64,000 bases of DNA, taken from assembly GCF_014712225.1 (NCBI RefSeq), contig NZ_JACXBW010000008.1, forward strand, positions 1 to 64,000, in the 5' to 3' direction. Below, piece by piece: positions 25,298 to 34,956 of this stretch. The translations under genes were made by a program, and so were the position numbers. The notes below the pieces were generated by a model. It made no database searches and was not told the origin of the DNA. It saw only the letters and a list, made by a program, of their open reading frames with translations. Position 1 is the first letter of the stretch, and every line of letters begins with the position of its first letter. The stretch comes from Pseudarthrobacter sulfonivorans. Lineage in GTDB: Bacteria; Actinomycetota; Actinomycetes; Actinomycetales; Micrococcaceae.

Positions 25298-25365
25298 TGC
25301 TGCCTCTGTGGTCGGTGGGAAACGGCGTTTCCCTTCTACCCTTCAGTAACTATTATCAAACCAGA

Positions 25366-25387
25366 TTTTGGGTAAATTTTGAGTAAA
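25366..25387. promoter_or_regulatory. 11-bp tandem direct repeat in promoter region
   Basis: TTTTGGGTAAA (25366-25376) is followed immediately by TTTTGAGTAAA (25377-25387), differing at one base. It lies 69-90 bases upstream of the metallophosphoesterase start. Eleven-bp direct repeats are a common layout for OmpR/PhoP-type response-regulator boxes. This may be such a site. Confidence 0.35.
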
Positions 25388-25419
25388 TTACTGCGGGCAA
25401 GTTGGAAAAAGAAAAAGAT

Positions 25420-25947
25420 TTACGCAACCGAATGACGTGAGGCGGCTTCCGGTCCTTCAAATTCGGCCAAGGCCTGTTCGATGGCGTCGAGGACCTCTGT
25501 TGAGTCGGGTACGACGGTGGGGGCGAATCGTGCCACCACCTCGCCCGCACGGTTAATCAGGAACTTCTCAAAGTTCCATTTCACCAGGCCGGGCAGCGCA
25601 CTGGTCTTGAACTTGGTCAGCTCGGCATAGAGCGGATGCTGGTCCTTGCCGCGCACATTGGCCTTGGCTGTCAGGGGAAAGGACACACCGAAGTTCCGCT
25701 CGCAGAACTCGGCGATCTCGCTGTCGGTACCCGGCTCCTGGCCGGCGAACTGGTTGCACGGCACCCCGAGGATCTCGAAGCCCCGGTCCCGGAATTTCTC
25801 GTACAGGGTCTCGAGGCCGGCATACTGCGGTGTCAGTCCGCATTGCGACGCCACATTGACCACCATCACCACGTTTCCCTTGAACCGGCCGAAGTCGGTA
25901 CGGGTGCCGTCGTTGAGCGTGAGCGGGATGGGGTACAGAGTGGTCAC
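25420..25947 (-). CDS. Glutathione peroxidase family protein
   Basis: Thiol peroxidase of 175 residues, cysteine form. The peroxidatic cysteine is C36 in NVASQCGLTPQY. PCNQFAGQEPG and KWNFEKFLI supply the Gln/Asn and Trp of the active-site tetrad. In bacteria these enzymes usually use thioredoxin or another thiol; actinobacteria contain mycothiol rather than glutathione. The GTG at 25947 lies seven bases behind AAGGA and starts MTTLYPIPLTLNDG, the normal N-terminus; a longer frame from TTG at 25992 adds unrelated residues. It is a single gene detoxifying hydro- or lipid peroxides in the cytosol. Confidence 0.88.
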   Translation of the reverse strand: MTTLYPIPLTLNDGTRTDFGRFKGNVVMVVNVASQCGLTPQYAGLETLYEKFRDRGFEILGVPCNQFAGQEPGTDSEIAEFCERNFGVSFPLTAKANVRGKDQHPLYAELTKFKTSALPGLVKWNFEKFLINRAGEVVARFAPTVVPDSTEVLDAIEQALAEFEGPEAASRHSVA

Positions 25948-26028
25948 AGCGCCGTCCTTGGAAGGTTGGTCATGCACATGATTCGTTGCCAACCATCAAG
26001 AGTACGGGGGCGGGCTGGGAGTTTCCTA

Positions 26029-27657
26029 TCAGGGTTTCGTCGGGGCGGGCTCCGGAGTTGCGGTTTTGGCCGTTGTTTCGGTCGACGCTGCGGCTGTGCC
26101 GGGCGGTGCGGCAGCAGCCGAGCTGGTGGTTGGTGCATCCGCCGGCTGCTCCGATTCCGAAGGAGCCCGCCCTGCCGGCGACGACTGCGTGACAGGTCCG
26201 GCGGGTGGTGGCGTCGTCGGTGCCGTCGTCGGCGCAGGTGACGAAGTCCCTGCGGGCGGCGGTGTGGTCGCTGCAGGCGCTGAAGTCCCTGCGGGCGGCG
26301 GTGTAGTCGCTGCAGGCGGTGTAGTCGCTGCAGGCGGTGTGGTCGCGGCAGGCGCTGAAGTTTCCGGCGCCGGCGGCGTAGTCGCTGCAGGCGCTGAAGT
26401 TTCCGCAGGCGTTGCCGTACCGGACGGGGTTGCGGTACCAGACGGAGTCGACTGCGTTGCGGTTCCGGACGGCGACGATGTTGCCGTACCCGACGGCGTA
26501 GCCGTACCCGACGGCGACGATGTCGCGGTACCCGACGGCGACGACGTCGCGGTACCCGACGGCGACGACGTTGCAGTACCCGACGGCGACGACGTTGCAG
26601 TACCGGACGGCGTCGGCGTTGCTGTGGCTGTTGGTGACGGGGATTCCGTTGACGTGGTGGCGTCCTTCGGCGCCGTCGTCGGCTCGGTACGCGCCACGGC
26701 CGGCGGTTCCGGCAGTTCGTCCTCACCGTGGAGGACCGTGTGGCTGTTGTCTGCAGCAACAGGGATGGCCCACGGCAGGGCGGTGGCCGCATCCGCGGCC
26801 TTGCCTTCGTAACTGACCATGGCAATGTCCGCCAGCACGTCCACTTGGCGGATCGGCAGGAGCGTCCAGTCCAGCGGATCGGTGTGTACTCCGCGGAGGA
26901 TGGTCTCAAAGTGCAGGTGACACCCTGTGGACCAGCCGGTGGTACCCACCCGCGCGATGACCTGGCCCACCTGCACAGCATCCCCCGTCCGGACGGCGAT
27001 GGCCTCCAGGTGGTTGTAGGTGGTGATCAGCCCGTTGCCGTGATCAATTTCCACGCGGTTTCCACCGCCCCAGGGATGCCAGCCAGCAGCCCTGACCACG
27101 CCGGCGTCGGCGGCATAGACCCTGGTGCCGCAGCTTGCTGCGAAATCCTGGCCCAGATGGAAGTCCCCGAGTTGCCCCGTGATGGGACTGATGCGGAACC
27201 CGAAGTGCGAGCTATCCGTGAGTACTTCAAGGGGCGCCATCAGGGAGCCTTCCGGCGGGCGATGGAGCTGGGCCGAGGCCACATTCAGCGGAGCCTTACC
27301 GTCCTTGGCGACCGTCCTGACCATGGTGCGGCCGAAGGGGACGAGCGCCCTGCCGTCCGTCAGGATCGCGGGAGTCAAGGCCTGGGCACCCACGTGGCCG
27401 GTGGCGGCACCCGCCACGGCGCTGCCGGGGTGGAGCGCTGGTAAGGCGGGCAGTCCGAGAGCGACAGAAGCCGCGACGATGGCGGCGCCGGCGGCCAGGG
27501 CACGCAGGGCAGTCGCACAGGCGCCCGGAGACTCTTTTTCCCGGCCGGAACCCCAATGATTTCCCACTAGCTGACTCCCGGTTGGCCCGTCAGACCCCAA
27601 TCCAGACGGACTTTCCATCCCATGGGACCACAAAGCCCCCGGGCTTGTGAACCCCAT
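26029..27657 (-). CDS. M23 family metallopeptidase with repeat-rich C-terminal tail
   Basis: Predicted envelope or secreted LytM-type endopeptidase of about 542 residues. A hydrophobic segment (ATALRALAAGAAIVAASVAL) near residue 45 could be a signal anchor. The catalytic domain has HLGQDFAASCGTRVYA (zinc His and Asp) and GCHLHFE near residues 175-285. The last 200 residues are Pro/Ser/Thr/Ala repeats (SSPSGTAT units, then APAATTPP units), probably spanning the cell wall. The start is uncertain: ATG at 27657 is used here, with 27618 or 27780 as alternatives, none having a strong ribosome site. It diverges from the DUF2236 gene at 27731. It likely cleaves peptidoglycan cross-bridges. Confidence 0.8.
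   Translation of the reverse strand: MGFTSPGALWSHGMESPSGLGSDGPTGSQLVGNHWGSGREKESPGACATALRALAAGAAIVAASVALGLPALPALHPGSAVAGAATGHVGAQALTPAILTDGRALVPFGRTMVRTVAKDGKAPLNVASAQLHRPPEGSLMAPLEVLTDSSHFGFRISPITGQLGDFHLGQDFAASCGTRVYAADAGVVRAAGWHPWGGGNRVEIDHGNGLITTYNHLEAIAVRTGDAVQVGQVIARVGTTGWSTGCHLHFETILRGVHTDPLDWTLLPIRQVDVLADIAMVSYEGKAADAATALPWAIPVAADNSHTVLHGEDELPEPPAVARTEPTTAPKDATTSTESPSPTATATPTPSGTATSSPSGTATSSPSGTATSSPSGTATSSPSGTATPSGTATSSPSGTATQSTPSGTATPSGTATPAETSAPAATTPPAPETSAPAATTPPAATTPPAATTPPPAGTSAPAATTPPPAGTSSPAPTTAPTTPPPAGPVTQSSPAGRAPSESEQPADAPTTSSAAAAPPGTAAASTETTAKTATPEPAPTKP
26405..26620. repeat. 24-bp imperfect minisatellite inside M23 gene
   Basis: Tandem units close to GACGGCGACGACGT plus GCAGTACC (24 bp) recur about seven to eight times, some shortened, and encode SSPSGTAT octapeptides on the minus strand. 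A second, more degenerate Pro/Ala/Thr repeat follows at 26230-26400. Copy number could vary by slippage, changing the tail length. Confidence 0.75.
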
Positions 27658-27730
27658 ATCCGTAGGTGCAGGGCTAATTGTGGATCTGCGGGTACCCCTC
27701 CCCCGCCCGGCCATCGGCAAGAATGGTGAT

Positions 27731-28648
27731 ATGCGCAATTTCCTCAGGGATTGGCAAGGCGAACTGAAGCGCGTCTTCACTGGAAGCGCGGACGCCCTGC
27801 CTGAGTGGGTTCCCCGGCTGGCGGACGGGAACGACGCCGGCTACCACCTTCCGGGTTCAGCTGTCTGGGCGGTGCACGGTTCCATGTCCCCCATCGTCGC
27901 CGGTATCCGGGCGCTCCTCATGCAGTCGCTGCACCCCGCTGCTCTGGCCGGCATCCATGAGCACTCTGACTTCCGGGCGGATCCGCTCAGGAGGCTGGCC
28001 CGGACCATCCAATGGATCTTTACGGTCACCTATGGCTCCACAGCCGCCGCCGAACAGGCTTCGGCCAGGGTCCGGCGCCTGCACGTGCCTGTCCAAGGCA
28101 GCTACAGCGACCGGCACGGCTCGGTGCATTCCTATTCGGCCAACGATCCCGAACTGGCCCACTGGGTGCACCTCGCATTCGTTGACGCTTTCGTCACATC
28201 CCATAAGATCTGGGGCGGCAGGATCCCCGGTGGCCCTGATGCGTATGTCCGCGAATGGGCCCAGGCCGGTCGGCTGATGGGAGTGGAGGATCCGCCGCTG
28301 ACCGAAGCTGAAATGAGGCTGCAGCTGGACACTTACTATCGCAGCGGCGAACTGCTGGCGGACAGCCGGGTTGCGGAGACCGTCGGGTTCATCCGCAACC
28401 CGCCACTGCACCCCCTGCTGCGGCCCGGTTACCGGATCATCTTCGCCGGCGCCGTCTACAGCCTGGAGCCGCAGTACCGCCAGATGCTGGGGCTGGAGGT
28501 TCCGCGGCTGGGCCCCTTCCCGCTGCCGGTAAGGCTGGCGACGAAGGTGACTCTCGGCGTCGTACATCTCGCCCTGGGGCGCGGCCCCGGACCCAGCGAG
28601 CAGGCAGCCCGGTCGCGGCTCCGCCGGCTCGGCTATGAAGGCGGCTGA
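27731..28648 (+). CDS. DUF2236/MpaB family oxygenase-like protein
   Basis: Protein of 305 residues matching the DUF2236 (rubber oxygenase/MpaB) family. MLQSLHP-type motifs appear as LLMQSLHPAALAGIHEHSDF, then RTIQWIFTVTYGS, AFVDAFVTSHKIWGG and YYRSGELL. Family members bind heme through conserved histidines and Arg/Lys residues; several histidines (HPAALAGIHEH) are at the expected place. The ATG at 27731 begins the domain, while an upstream in-frame ATG at 27647 would overlap the M23 promoter. The substrate is unknown. A strong terminator follows immediately. Confidence 0.85.
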   Translation: MRNFLRDWQGELKRVFTGSADALPEWVPRLADGNDAGYHLPGSAVWAVHGSMSPIVAGIRALLMQSLHPAALAGIHEHSDFRADPLRRLARTIQWIFTVTYGSTAAAEQASARVRRLHVPVQGSYSDRHGSVHSYSANDPELAHWVHLAFVDAFVTSHKIWGGRIPGGPDAYVREWAQAGRLMGVEDPPLTEAEMRLQLDTYYRSGELLADSRVAETVGFIRNPPLHPLLRPGYRIIFAGAVYSLEPQYRQMLGLEVPRLGPFPLPVRLATKVTLGVVHLALGRGPGPSEQAARSRLRRLGYEGG

Positions 28649-28660
28649 CCGGCCGGGGAA

Positions 28661-28705
28661 AGCTAAAAACCCGGTCCTGACAGGGTCAGAACCGGGTTTT
28701 TAGCT
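28661..28705. terminator. Strong bidirectional terminator
   Basis: AGCTAAAAACCCGGT (28661-28675) pairs with ACCGGGTTTTTAGCT (28691-28705), with a smaller CCTGA/TCAG stem inside. A-rich and T-rich flanks on both sides allow termination of the DUF2236 gene on one strand and of the tRNA on the other. Confidence 0.85.
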
Positions 28706-28792
28706 GGCGGAGAATGGGGGATTTGAACCCCCGAGGGCGTTAACCCAACACGCGTTCCAGGCGTGCGCCATAGGCCGCTAGGCGAATTCTCC
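28705..28792 (-). tRNA. tRNA-Ser (anticodon GGA)
   Basis: The minus strand reads GGAGAATTCGCCTAGCGG at the 5' end and closes with a 7-bp acceptor stem (GGAGAAT with ATTCTCC) plus an encoded GCCA end. The anticodon arm CACGC-CTGGAAC-GCGTG gives GGA, reading UCC and UCU. A variable arm and the T-loop GGTTCAAATC are visible, as expected for a class II serine tRNA. Nothing integrase-like lies beside it, and 28793-29081 shows no gene. Confidence 0.95.
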
Positions 28793-29081
28793 AGCTGCTT
28801 CTGAATCAAAAGCAGATACTAGACTACCTGAACTTTCCAGCATCGCCCAATTGGGCCCAGCCGGCCTCCCAGAGCGTCCGTTAACGTCAAAATGGACGCC
28901 CCCAATGCGCCCATTCCTACGGAATACCGTTGAGCTGCCGGGTCCGGCCCTCCAGCCAGGCCCCGCAGCTCACAATCTTGAGATTGCCCCAATCGGTGTA
29001 CATACCCATAATCGGCCCTGCCCGCCGGATAAGCAATGAAATTGCTCCTATTTCCGCCCGCCTCTTGGCAGGATTGAAGCC

Positions 29082-29408
29082 ATGACACAGCTGCACGCCT
29101 TGGTGGTTTATGTTCCGGAGCCCCATGCAGAGGCACTGCTCCAGGCAATCGGCGCGGCCGGCGCAGGCAGGATCGGAAACTATTCGCATTGCTCGTTTGT
29201 GACTCCAGGGACCGGCCGCTTCACCCCGCTTGCGGGCGCCGAGCCCTTCCTCGGTACCGTGGGATCGGGCGAGCAGGTGCCTGAACTCCGGGTCGAGTGC
29301 GTTGTGGAGGAAGAGATGCTCGACGCCGTTGTGCTGGCCCTGCGCGCCGCCCACCCCTACGAGGAACCTGCGTTTATGACCTGGCCGGTCAATGGCTGGC
29401 GACGTTGA
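29082..29408 (+). CDS. NIF3-like small protein (YqfO/CutA-like dimerisation domain)
   Basis: Protein of 108 residues that corresponds to the inserted dimerisation domain of larger NIF3 proteins, as a stand-alone unit. HALVVYVPEPHAEALLQAI, GAGRIGNYSHCSF, FTPLAGAEPFLG and HPYEEPAF are the family hallmarks. The GNYS/HPYEEP residues form the CutA-like fold and may bind metal or ligand. No metal-dependent NIF3 catalytic half is present. It is a single gene upstream of the SRP RNA. The biological role is unclear. Confidence 0.8.
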   Translation: MTQLHALVVYVPEPHAEALLQAIGAAGAGRIGNYSHCSFVTPGTGRFTPLAGAEPFLGTVGSGEQVPELRVECVVEEEMLDAVVLALRAAHPYEEPAFMTWPVNGWRR

Positions 29409-29492
29409 GGCACACCCCCGGGGCGAACCGGCAAAGCCTGCCCTCTGGCGCCGGTTCGAGGCAAGCCGAAAGTTCGGGTAAAGTTGTCTGCG

Positions 29493-29585
29493 GCCCCTCA
29501 TGTGGCGTCATCCTGTTGAACTCCCCCAGGACCGGAAGGTAGCAAGGGTAAACGGGCTCTGGCGGGTGCATGGGGGGTCTTTACT
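29493..29585 (+). ncRNA. ffs: Signal recognition particle RNA, small bacterial type
   Basis: The conserved helix-8 tip is present as CAGGACCGGAAGGTAGCAAG, with a symmetric loop followed by GGCGGGTGCA. The outer CCCC at 29494-29497 pairs with GGGG near 29573-29577. It immediately precedes dnaX, the usual actinobacterial location. It binds Ffh to target nascent membrane proteins. Exact ends are approximate. Confidence 0.9.
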
Positions 29586-29635
29586 ATTCCCCCACAGGGC
29601 GGCAGACTGTCGGCCCGGATTGGTAGGGTTTTCAC

Positions 29636-32600
29636 GTGACTGTTACAACCGCCGCCCTGTACCGCAGATACCGTCCAGACTCCTTCGCTGACGTTATCGG
29701 GCAGGAACATGTCACGGAGCCGCTGATGACGGCCCTGCGTAAAAACCGGGTCAATCACGCCTACCTCTTCTCCGGTCCGCGCGGCTGCGGCAAGACCACC
29801 TCCGCCCGTATCCTGGCCCGCTGCCTGAACTGTGCCCAGGGCCCCACGGACACGCCCTGCGGAACCTGCCCCAGCTGTGTTGAACTTGCCCGCGGCGGTT
29901 CAGGTTCCCTTGATGTCATCGAGATCGATGCCGCCAGCCACGGCGGCGTGGACGACGCCCGCGACCTTCGTGAACGCGCAACCTACGCCCCGGTCCGTGA
30001 CCGCTACAAGATCTTCATCATCGACGAGGCCCACATGGTCACGCCGGCCGGCTTCAACGCCCTCCTCAAGATCGTCGAAGAGCCGCCGGAGCACATCAAG
30101 TTCATCTTCGCCACCACGGAGCCGGACAAAGTGATCGGCACCATCCGCTCCCGCACCCACCACTACCCGTTCCGGCTGGTGCCGCCCGAGCCGCTGATGG
30201 CGTACCTGGAGCTGCTGTGCAACCAGGAGAATGTGCCGGTAGCCCCCGGCGTGCTGTCGCTGGTAGTCAGGGCCGGCGGCGGATCCGTCCGGGACTCCCT
30301 GTCCGTACTGGACCAGCTCATGGCCGGCGCCGGGGCCAACGGCCTGGACTACGAACTGGCAGTTGCCCTGCTCGGTTACACCCACGCGTCGCTGCTCGAT
30401 GACGTGGTGGAAGCCGTGGCCGCCTCCGACGCCGCCACCGTTTTCAAGGCGGTGGACCGCGTCATCCAGACCGGCCACGATCCCCGCCGTTTCGTCGAGG
30501 ATCTGCTGGAACGCTTCCGCGACCTCATCATCGTCCAGGCCATGCCCGAAAGCGCCCACGTGATCCTGCGCGGCATGCCGGCGGACCAGATCGCCCGGCT
30601 CCAGAACCAGGCGCACAACCTCGGCGCCGCTGAACTCTCCCGCGCCGCGGACGTCACCAACACGGCGCTGACCGAGATGACCGGCGCCACCTCGCCCCGG
30701 CTGCACCTTGAGCTTCTCTGCGCGCGCATCCTGCTCCCAAGTTCGGAACAGACAGAGCGCGGAATCGCTGCCCGGATCGACCGTGTGGAGCGCCGGCTGA
30801 ACTATGCCGGGAACGACGCCGGGGCTGCCGCAACGGCAGTCGCGCCCGCTTCCGCAGCACCCACTCCGGCGGTCCCGGCTTCGGCTCCGGCACAAGCACC
30901 TCCTGCTCAGGCTGCGCCGGTTCAGCCTGCACCTGCGCCAGCGGCGCCCGTTCAACCAGCACCTGCGCCGGCGGTGCCCGTTCAAGCAGCACCTGCGCCA
31001 GCGGCGCAGGTTCAAGCGACCCCAACCCCCGGGGCCGCCGTTTCCCCGGCGCAGCCTTCGGGACCGGCAGCCCCTGCCAGTCCCGTCCCTGCTGGGCGGC
31101 AGGCAGTTGCGTCCGACGATGCGCGGACGCCGCTGACCCCGCCGCGGGTCAGCACAAACGACTGGCCGGTGGACGAGCCCGCCGGAACCCGTCCCCCGGC
31201 AGCGGCACAGGAGCGAGCAGTGGCACAGGAGCGGCCTGCCCCAGCCGCGCCTCCGGCTCCCGCTGGCCCGGCTACCACAGGTGACGTTGAAGTCCTGCGC
31301 CGCGCCTGGCCCGAAGTCCTTCAGACACTGTCCAAAATCAAGCGCAGCACCTGGGCCCTGGTGGAACCGAACGCCCAGGTGGGCGCCTTCGATGGCCAGG
31401 TCCTGACACTCGCCTTCACCACAACTGGCTTGGCGGGCGCGTTCGGCCGGGCTGACCACTCGGAGAACCTCCGCCAGGCGATCCACAAAACAGTGGGCAT
31501 CGACTGTCAGATCACGGCCGTCGCCGGGGGCGCCAACAGCCCAGCGAGCTCTGAGCCAAACCCAAAAGCACCCGTTAGCCCGCAAACCCCGCCAAGCTCG
31601 GCGGACGTCGCTTGGGGACTGGCCCCTGCAGGCAGCGTTGCCACGCCGCCCGTCCAGGCTCAGGCCCCTGATTCTTCCCCGGCTGCCCCGCCAGTCCGGG
31701 CCGGCCTAGGTGCCACTGCCCCAGCCTCTGCCGCCGCCCACGAGTCCGCGCCTGCGGCAGGTCCTGCTCCTGCTCCTGTACCTGCACCTGCACCTGCACC
31801 TTCCACTGAAGCCGCCCCCGCGACGACCGCCGAAGCCGCCCGGGACTCAGCCGCGCCCGCCGCCCCGGCCGCGATGAGGATGGCCCCTACGGCTGTTGAA
31901 CCGGCCGCAGCACACAATTCCGCCGTCGAGCCGGCAACGGAAGAGTCCCGCCGGGAGCCGGAGCCGGCCCGGCAGGATCAGCCGCGTCCCACCGAGCCCG
32001 ACGCGGGTTCCTACGCCTACTCCGACGACGACTGGGGTCCCCCACGGGATGAGGACGCTCCTCCATTGGAGGAGGAACCGCCCATGGATTGGGACCCGTC
32101 CGCCCCGGCCGAACCGCGACGCCCGCCGTCGCAACCGGGGCCTGCAGCGGCGCCGTCCGGCACACGGCCGGCCCGCACTGGTAGCCGGACGGCGGCCGCG
32201 GGCGATTCACTGTCCACCCCCACTGTTGCTGGCGCAGCCGCGCCCTCACCTGACACGTCCCACGACCCGTGGGGCCGCGCCGTCGAGCAGGCGCCGGGCG
32301 TTTGGGTAATAGGCACGGAGCCCAACGTTGGGAAGATCCCGGCAACGTTAAGGCCGGACGAACCCGCTGCCCCGCCTGCACCTACCTACGAGCCGGCCAC
32401 CGCCCAGATCCCCCAGGCTTCGGTCAGCACGCAGTCCGCGGCAGACGCCAGCTGGGGCCTCCCGTCGGCGCCGCCCAGCCGTCCCTTGGACCACTCTGCA
32501 GCCGGCATCAATGCAGTCGGTATCAATGCCGCGGATATCAATGCGGTCGGTATCAATGCAGGCGACCTCAGTGCAGCCGGGGTCGCTCCTGCGCACGCAG

Positions 32601-33121
32601 CTGCAGCCGGGAGCCCCGTTTCCCCGGCCAGCCTCCCTGCGGCTCATTCCCCCGCAACGGCTGCGGACGCGTCCCACCGCCCCGGCCTTGGGGATACCGC
32701 ACCCGAGCCAGGCGGCCCGGGGAGTCAGTCTCCGGCGCCGGACCGGGAGGCATCTGTCCCGGAACGGGCCGAGGTCCGCGAGTACGCCATGGCGTCGGCG
32801 GCTCCGGCCGTGGCACCAGCTGTGGCCGTGGCTGCGGCTCCGGCACCCTTGCAGCCTGCCCCGGCGACGTCCGCTTCGGTGGCCCAAGCACGGCAAAGTC
32901 TTTACCAGCGGTTATCCAACAGCCCCGAGGCCGAGGCCGGCCGCGCCAAGGCTCCGGCCCGCGCGGCCGCCGCGACCTACGTCCAGGACATCCCGAGCGC
33001 GGATGACGAAACCATCGAGGAATCGGGCGTCTTTGGGCGTGCCGCCGTCGAGCGTATTCTGGGCGGGAAGCTGATCGAAGAGCGCTCCCCGGACGGAACC
33101 CCGATCGTTCCCCGTTTCTAG
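29636..33121 (+). CDS. dnaX: DNA polymerase III subunits gamma and tau
   Basis: Clamp-loader ATPase of 1161 residues. The AAA+ core has Walker A GPRGCGKT (47-54), the four-cysteine zinc knuckle C66/C75/C78/C81, Walker B IIDEAH (128-133) and the sensor/arginine-finger [11 protein letters not shown]. Domain III continues to about residue 380. A long Ala/Pro-rich linker follows, then a tau-like domain (about 545-640, [26 protein letters not shown]), and a very long low-complexity tail that ends in a conserved [24 protein letters not shown] stretch. The start is GTG at 29636. At about twice E. coli DnaX length it is long even for actinobacteria. recR follows 77 bases downstream. Confidence 0.95.
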   Translation: MTVTTAALYRRYRPDSFADVIGQEHVTEPLMTALRKNRVNHAYLFSGPRGCGKTTSARILARCLNCAQGPTDTPCGTCPSCVELARGGSGSLDVIEIDAASHGGVDDARDLRERATYAPVRDRYKIFIIDEAHMVTPAGFNALLKIVEEPPEHIKFIFATTEPDKVIGTIRSRTHHYPFRLVPPEPLMAYLELLCNQENVPVAPGVLSLVVRAGGGSVRDSLSVLDQLMAGAGANGLDYELAVALLGYTHASLLDDVVEAVAASDAATVFKAVDRVIQTGHDPRRFVEDLLERFRDLIIVQAMPESAHVILRGMPADQIARLQNQAHNLGAAELSRAADVTNTALTEMTGATSPRLHLELLCARILLPSSEQTERGIAARIDRVERRLNYAGNDAGAAATAVAPASAAPTPAVPASAPAQAPPAQAAPVQPAPAPAAPVQPAPAPAVPVQAAPAPAAQVQATPTPGAAVSPAQPSGPAAPASPVPAGRQAVASDDARTPLTPPRVSTNDWPVDEPAGTRPPAAAQERAVAQERPAPAAPPAPAGPATTGDVEVLRRAWPEVLQTLSKIKRSTWALVEPNAQVGAFDGQVLTLAFTTTGLAGAFGRADHSENLRQAIHKTVGIDCQITAVAGGANSPASSEPNPKAPVSPQTPPSSADVAWGLAPAGSVATPPVQAQAPDSSPAAPPVRAGLGATAPASAAAHESAPAAGPAPAPVPAPAPAPSTEAAPATTAEAARDSAAPAAPAAMRMAPTAVEPAAAHNSAVEPATEESRREPEPARQDQPRPTEPDAGSYAYSDDDWGPPRDEDAPPLEEEPPMDWDPSAPAEPRRPPSQPGPAAAPSGTRPARTGSRTAAAGDSLSTPTVAGAAAPSPDTSHDPWGRAVEQAPGVWVIGTEPNVGKIPATLRPDEPAAPPAPTYEPATAQIPQASVSTQSAADASWGLPSAPPSRPLDHSAAGINAVGINAADINAVGINAGDLSAAGVAPAHAAAAGSPVSPASLPAAHSPATAADASHRPGLGDTAPEPGGPGSQSPAPDREASVPERAEVREYAMASAAPAVAPAVAVAAAPAPLQPAPATSASVAQARQSLYQRLSNSPEAEAGRAKAPARAAAATYVQDIPSADDETIEESGVFGRAAVERILGGKLIEERSPDGTPIVPRF
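32504..32578 (+). repeat. 15-bp tandem repeat encoding pentapeptide-like array in dnaX tail
   Basis: Five consecutive 15-bp units built on GGTATCAATGCAGTC encode [25 protein letters not shown] (residues about 957-981). The i-4 Gly/Asp, central Ile/Leu and Ala pattern resembles the A(D/N)LXX pentapeptide-repeat family, but five units are too few for a stable solenoid alone. Confidence 0.75.
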
Positions 33122-33198
33122 TCGCTGGCTTCCAGTCACCGGCGCCGCCCGAGCACTCCACTCCATTCATCATCCAAGCCAAACCAAAAGAGGAAAAC

Positions 33199-33798
33199 GT
33201 GTACGAAGGTGCAGTCCAAGAGCTGATCGATGAGCTCGGCCGCCTTCCCGGGGTAGGTCCCAAGTCAGCCCAACGGCTGGCGTTCCACATCCTCGAAGCC
33301 GACCCGCAGGATATGAAACGCCTCGTCGAGGCCATCACCACGGTGAAGGAGCGCGTGAAGTTCTGCACCGTGTGCGGGAACGTCACGGAGCAGGAACTGT
33401 GCAACATCTGCCGTGATCCGCGGCGTGACCCGTCCGTCATCTGTGTGGTGGAGGAATCCAAGGACGTCCTGGCGGTCGAGCGCACCCGCTCCTTCCGGGG
33501 CCGGTATCACGTGCTGGGCGGGGCCATCAATCCCATCGCCGGGGTGGGACCCGAGCAGTTGCGGATCCGCGAACTCCTCACGCGGCTGAACGACGGCGCC
33601 ATCCAGGAAGTCATCATCGCCACCGACCCCAACCTGGAGGGTGAGGCGACGGCGACGTATCTTGCCCGCATGCTCAAGACAATCGGCATCGCTGTCACCC
33701 GGCTCGCCTCCGGCCTGCCCGTGGGCGGCGACCTTGAGTACGCCGACGAGGTCACCCTCGGCCGCGCCTTCGAGGGCCGCCGCAACGCCCTGACCTAG
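33199..33798 (+). CDS. recR: Recombination mediator protein RecR
   Basis: RecR of 199 residues, the standard length. An N-terminal helix-hairpin-helix ([20 protein letters not shown]) is followed by the C4 zinc finger [16 protein letters not shown], then a Toprim domain with [12 protein letters not shown] and [20 protein letters not shown]. It loads RecA with RecF/RecO at gaps. The start is GTG at 33199 behind AAAGAGGAAAAC. Linkage to dnaX is conserved in bacteria. The convergent ABC permease gene ends six bases downstream. Confidence 0.96.
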   Translation: MYEGAVQELIDELGRLPGVGPKSAQRLAFHILEADPQDMKRLVEAITTVKERVKFCTVCGNVTEQELCNICRDPRRDPSVICVVEESKDVLAVERTRSFRGRYHVLGGAINPIAGVGPEQLRIRELLTRLNDGAIQEVIIATDPNLEGEATATYLARMLKTIGIAVTRLASGLPVGGDLEYADEVTLGRAFEGRRNALT

Positions 33799-33804
33799 AC
33801 CGGC

Positions 33805-34956
33805 TCAGGCGATCCGGGTTCCCCGCGCAAGCCGGCGTGCGGGGGTGCGCAGCGAGCGCCACCCCAGCCACATCAGCAGCCCGGCAAGCAGCAGCTGCAG
33901 GCCCAGCCCCAGCGGCCACAAAGGCGTGGACTGCGCCAGGTACCGGGGCTTGGCTTCACCGTTGGCGCAGGGGTAGGTGCCGTCAGGCCCTGCCATGGCG
34001 TAGCGCGCACCCTGGCTGATGGACTCAATGGCCCCCACCGGTGATGACATACCGAACGCATTCGAGGTCCGGACCGGGTACGGGATGGCATCTGCCACCA
34101 CCACGTAGGGGTTCATGGCCAGCATCCACGCCACCCGATCAGTGTGCACGGCCGGTTGTTCCCGCAAAGGCCCGGAGCACGTGTATTCGGGTTCCATGGG
34201 TGCCGGCTGTTCCTCCAGCGGCTCATATGGCGAGTAGCTGCGGTACTGCGCCTGGTTGGCCATGATGGTCCTCTGGGAGAGCCCGGTTCCCAGCCCGAAA
34301 GCAATGAGGGAGCCGAACACCAGTCCGGCCACGGCAAGGTACGTGACCACAATGGAGAACAGCGGACGCCCTGCGAGCGCGGAGATTCCGACGCCGATGG
34401 CACTCACCACGCCCACTTCCACCGCCAGCATCAGCAGTGCCACCACAACGTGGCCGGGCGTCATGCCGCCAAGGGCGACGCCGATAATCAGGAAGGGCGT
34501 GCTGGCCACCAGGAACGCCAGGGCGGCTGCCCAGGCGGCGAAGAACTTGCCCCACAGGATCTGCCCGGGCCGGAGTAGGGTCACCTGCAGGATGGCAAGG
34601 GTGCCGCCGGCGCGGTCGCCGTTGACGGCATTGGCAGACAGGGCAGGCGCCACGAGCAACGCGAAGAGGAGGACGAAGGCCAGCACCACTTCGAAGATCA
34701 TGGACCCCGGCCCCGTTTCCGGCGCCGTGAAGGTTGAATAGGACCGCTGCGCTTCGCGCTGGGCATTCCAGGCGGCCCAGGTCAGCCAGGTCACCAGCCC
34801 GGTCAGGATGAACCAGATACCCAGCATGATGTACCAGCCGCGTGAACGGAGCCGCTGCTTGAGTTCAAGGACCACCACGTCCCAAATACCGCCGAGGTAG
34901 CCGGCGCCGCGGCCGCGGGCAGGTGGGCGCTGCGTTGCTTCTGTCCGTTGGCTCAT
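33805..34956 (-). CDS. ABC transporter permease (ABC-2 type)
   Basis: Membrane protein of 383 residues with about six helices: a first helix at GWYIMLGIWFILTGLVTWLTW, a large extracytoplasmic loop between residues 225 and 330 containing the polar QAQYRSYSPYEPLEEQ segment, and a last helix LGLGLQLLLAGLLMWLGW. ALSANAVNGDRAGGTLAILQVTLLRPGQILWGK is the typical ABC-2 cytosolic coupling region. It overlaps the upstream ATPase gene (ATGA at 34953), so the pair forms one exporter. The substrate is unknown. Confidence 0.85.
   Translation of the reverse strand: MSQRTEATQRPPARGRGAGYLGGIWDVVVLELKQRLRSRGWYIMLGIWFILTGLVTWLTWAAWNAQREAQRSYSTFTAPETGPGSMIFEVVLAFVLLFALLVAPALSANAVNGDRAGGTLAILQVTLLRPGQILWGKFFAAWAAALAFLVASTPFLIIGVALGGMTPGHVVVALLMLAVEVGVVSAIGVGISALAGRPLFSIVVTYLAVAGLVFGSLIAFGLGTGLSQRTIMANQAQYRSYSPYEPLEEQPAPMEPEYTCSGPLREQPAVHTDRVAWMLAMNPYVVVADAIPYPVRTSNAFGMSSPVGAIESISQGARYAMAGPDGTYPCANGEAKPRYLAQSTPLWPLGLGLQLLLAGLLMWLGWRSLRTPARRLARGTRIA

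Noticed and set aside
26405..26620. Possible CRISPR-like array
   Set aside because: The repeats are contiguous 24-bp coding units without unique spacers and lie inside the M23 gene; no cas genes are present.
26066..26812. Valine/glycine-rich frame on the plus strand
   Set aside because: It is the antisense of the M23 tail repeats; its regular PDGDDVAV repeats mirror the minus-strand minisatellite.
28705..28792. tRNA-Ser as an integration site for a genomic island
   Set aside because: There is no integrase, no direct repeat of the tRNA 3' end was seen, and neighbours are core genes.
29900..31585. Open frame of 561 codons on the minus strand
   Set aside because: It is antisense to the dnaX AAA+ region and linker.
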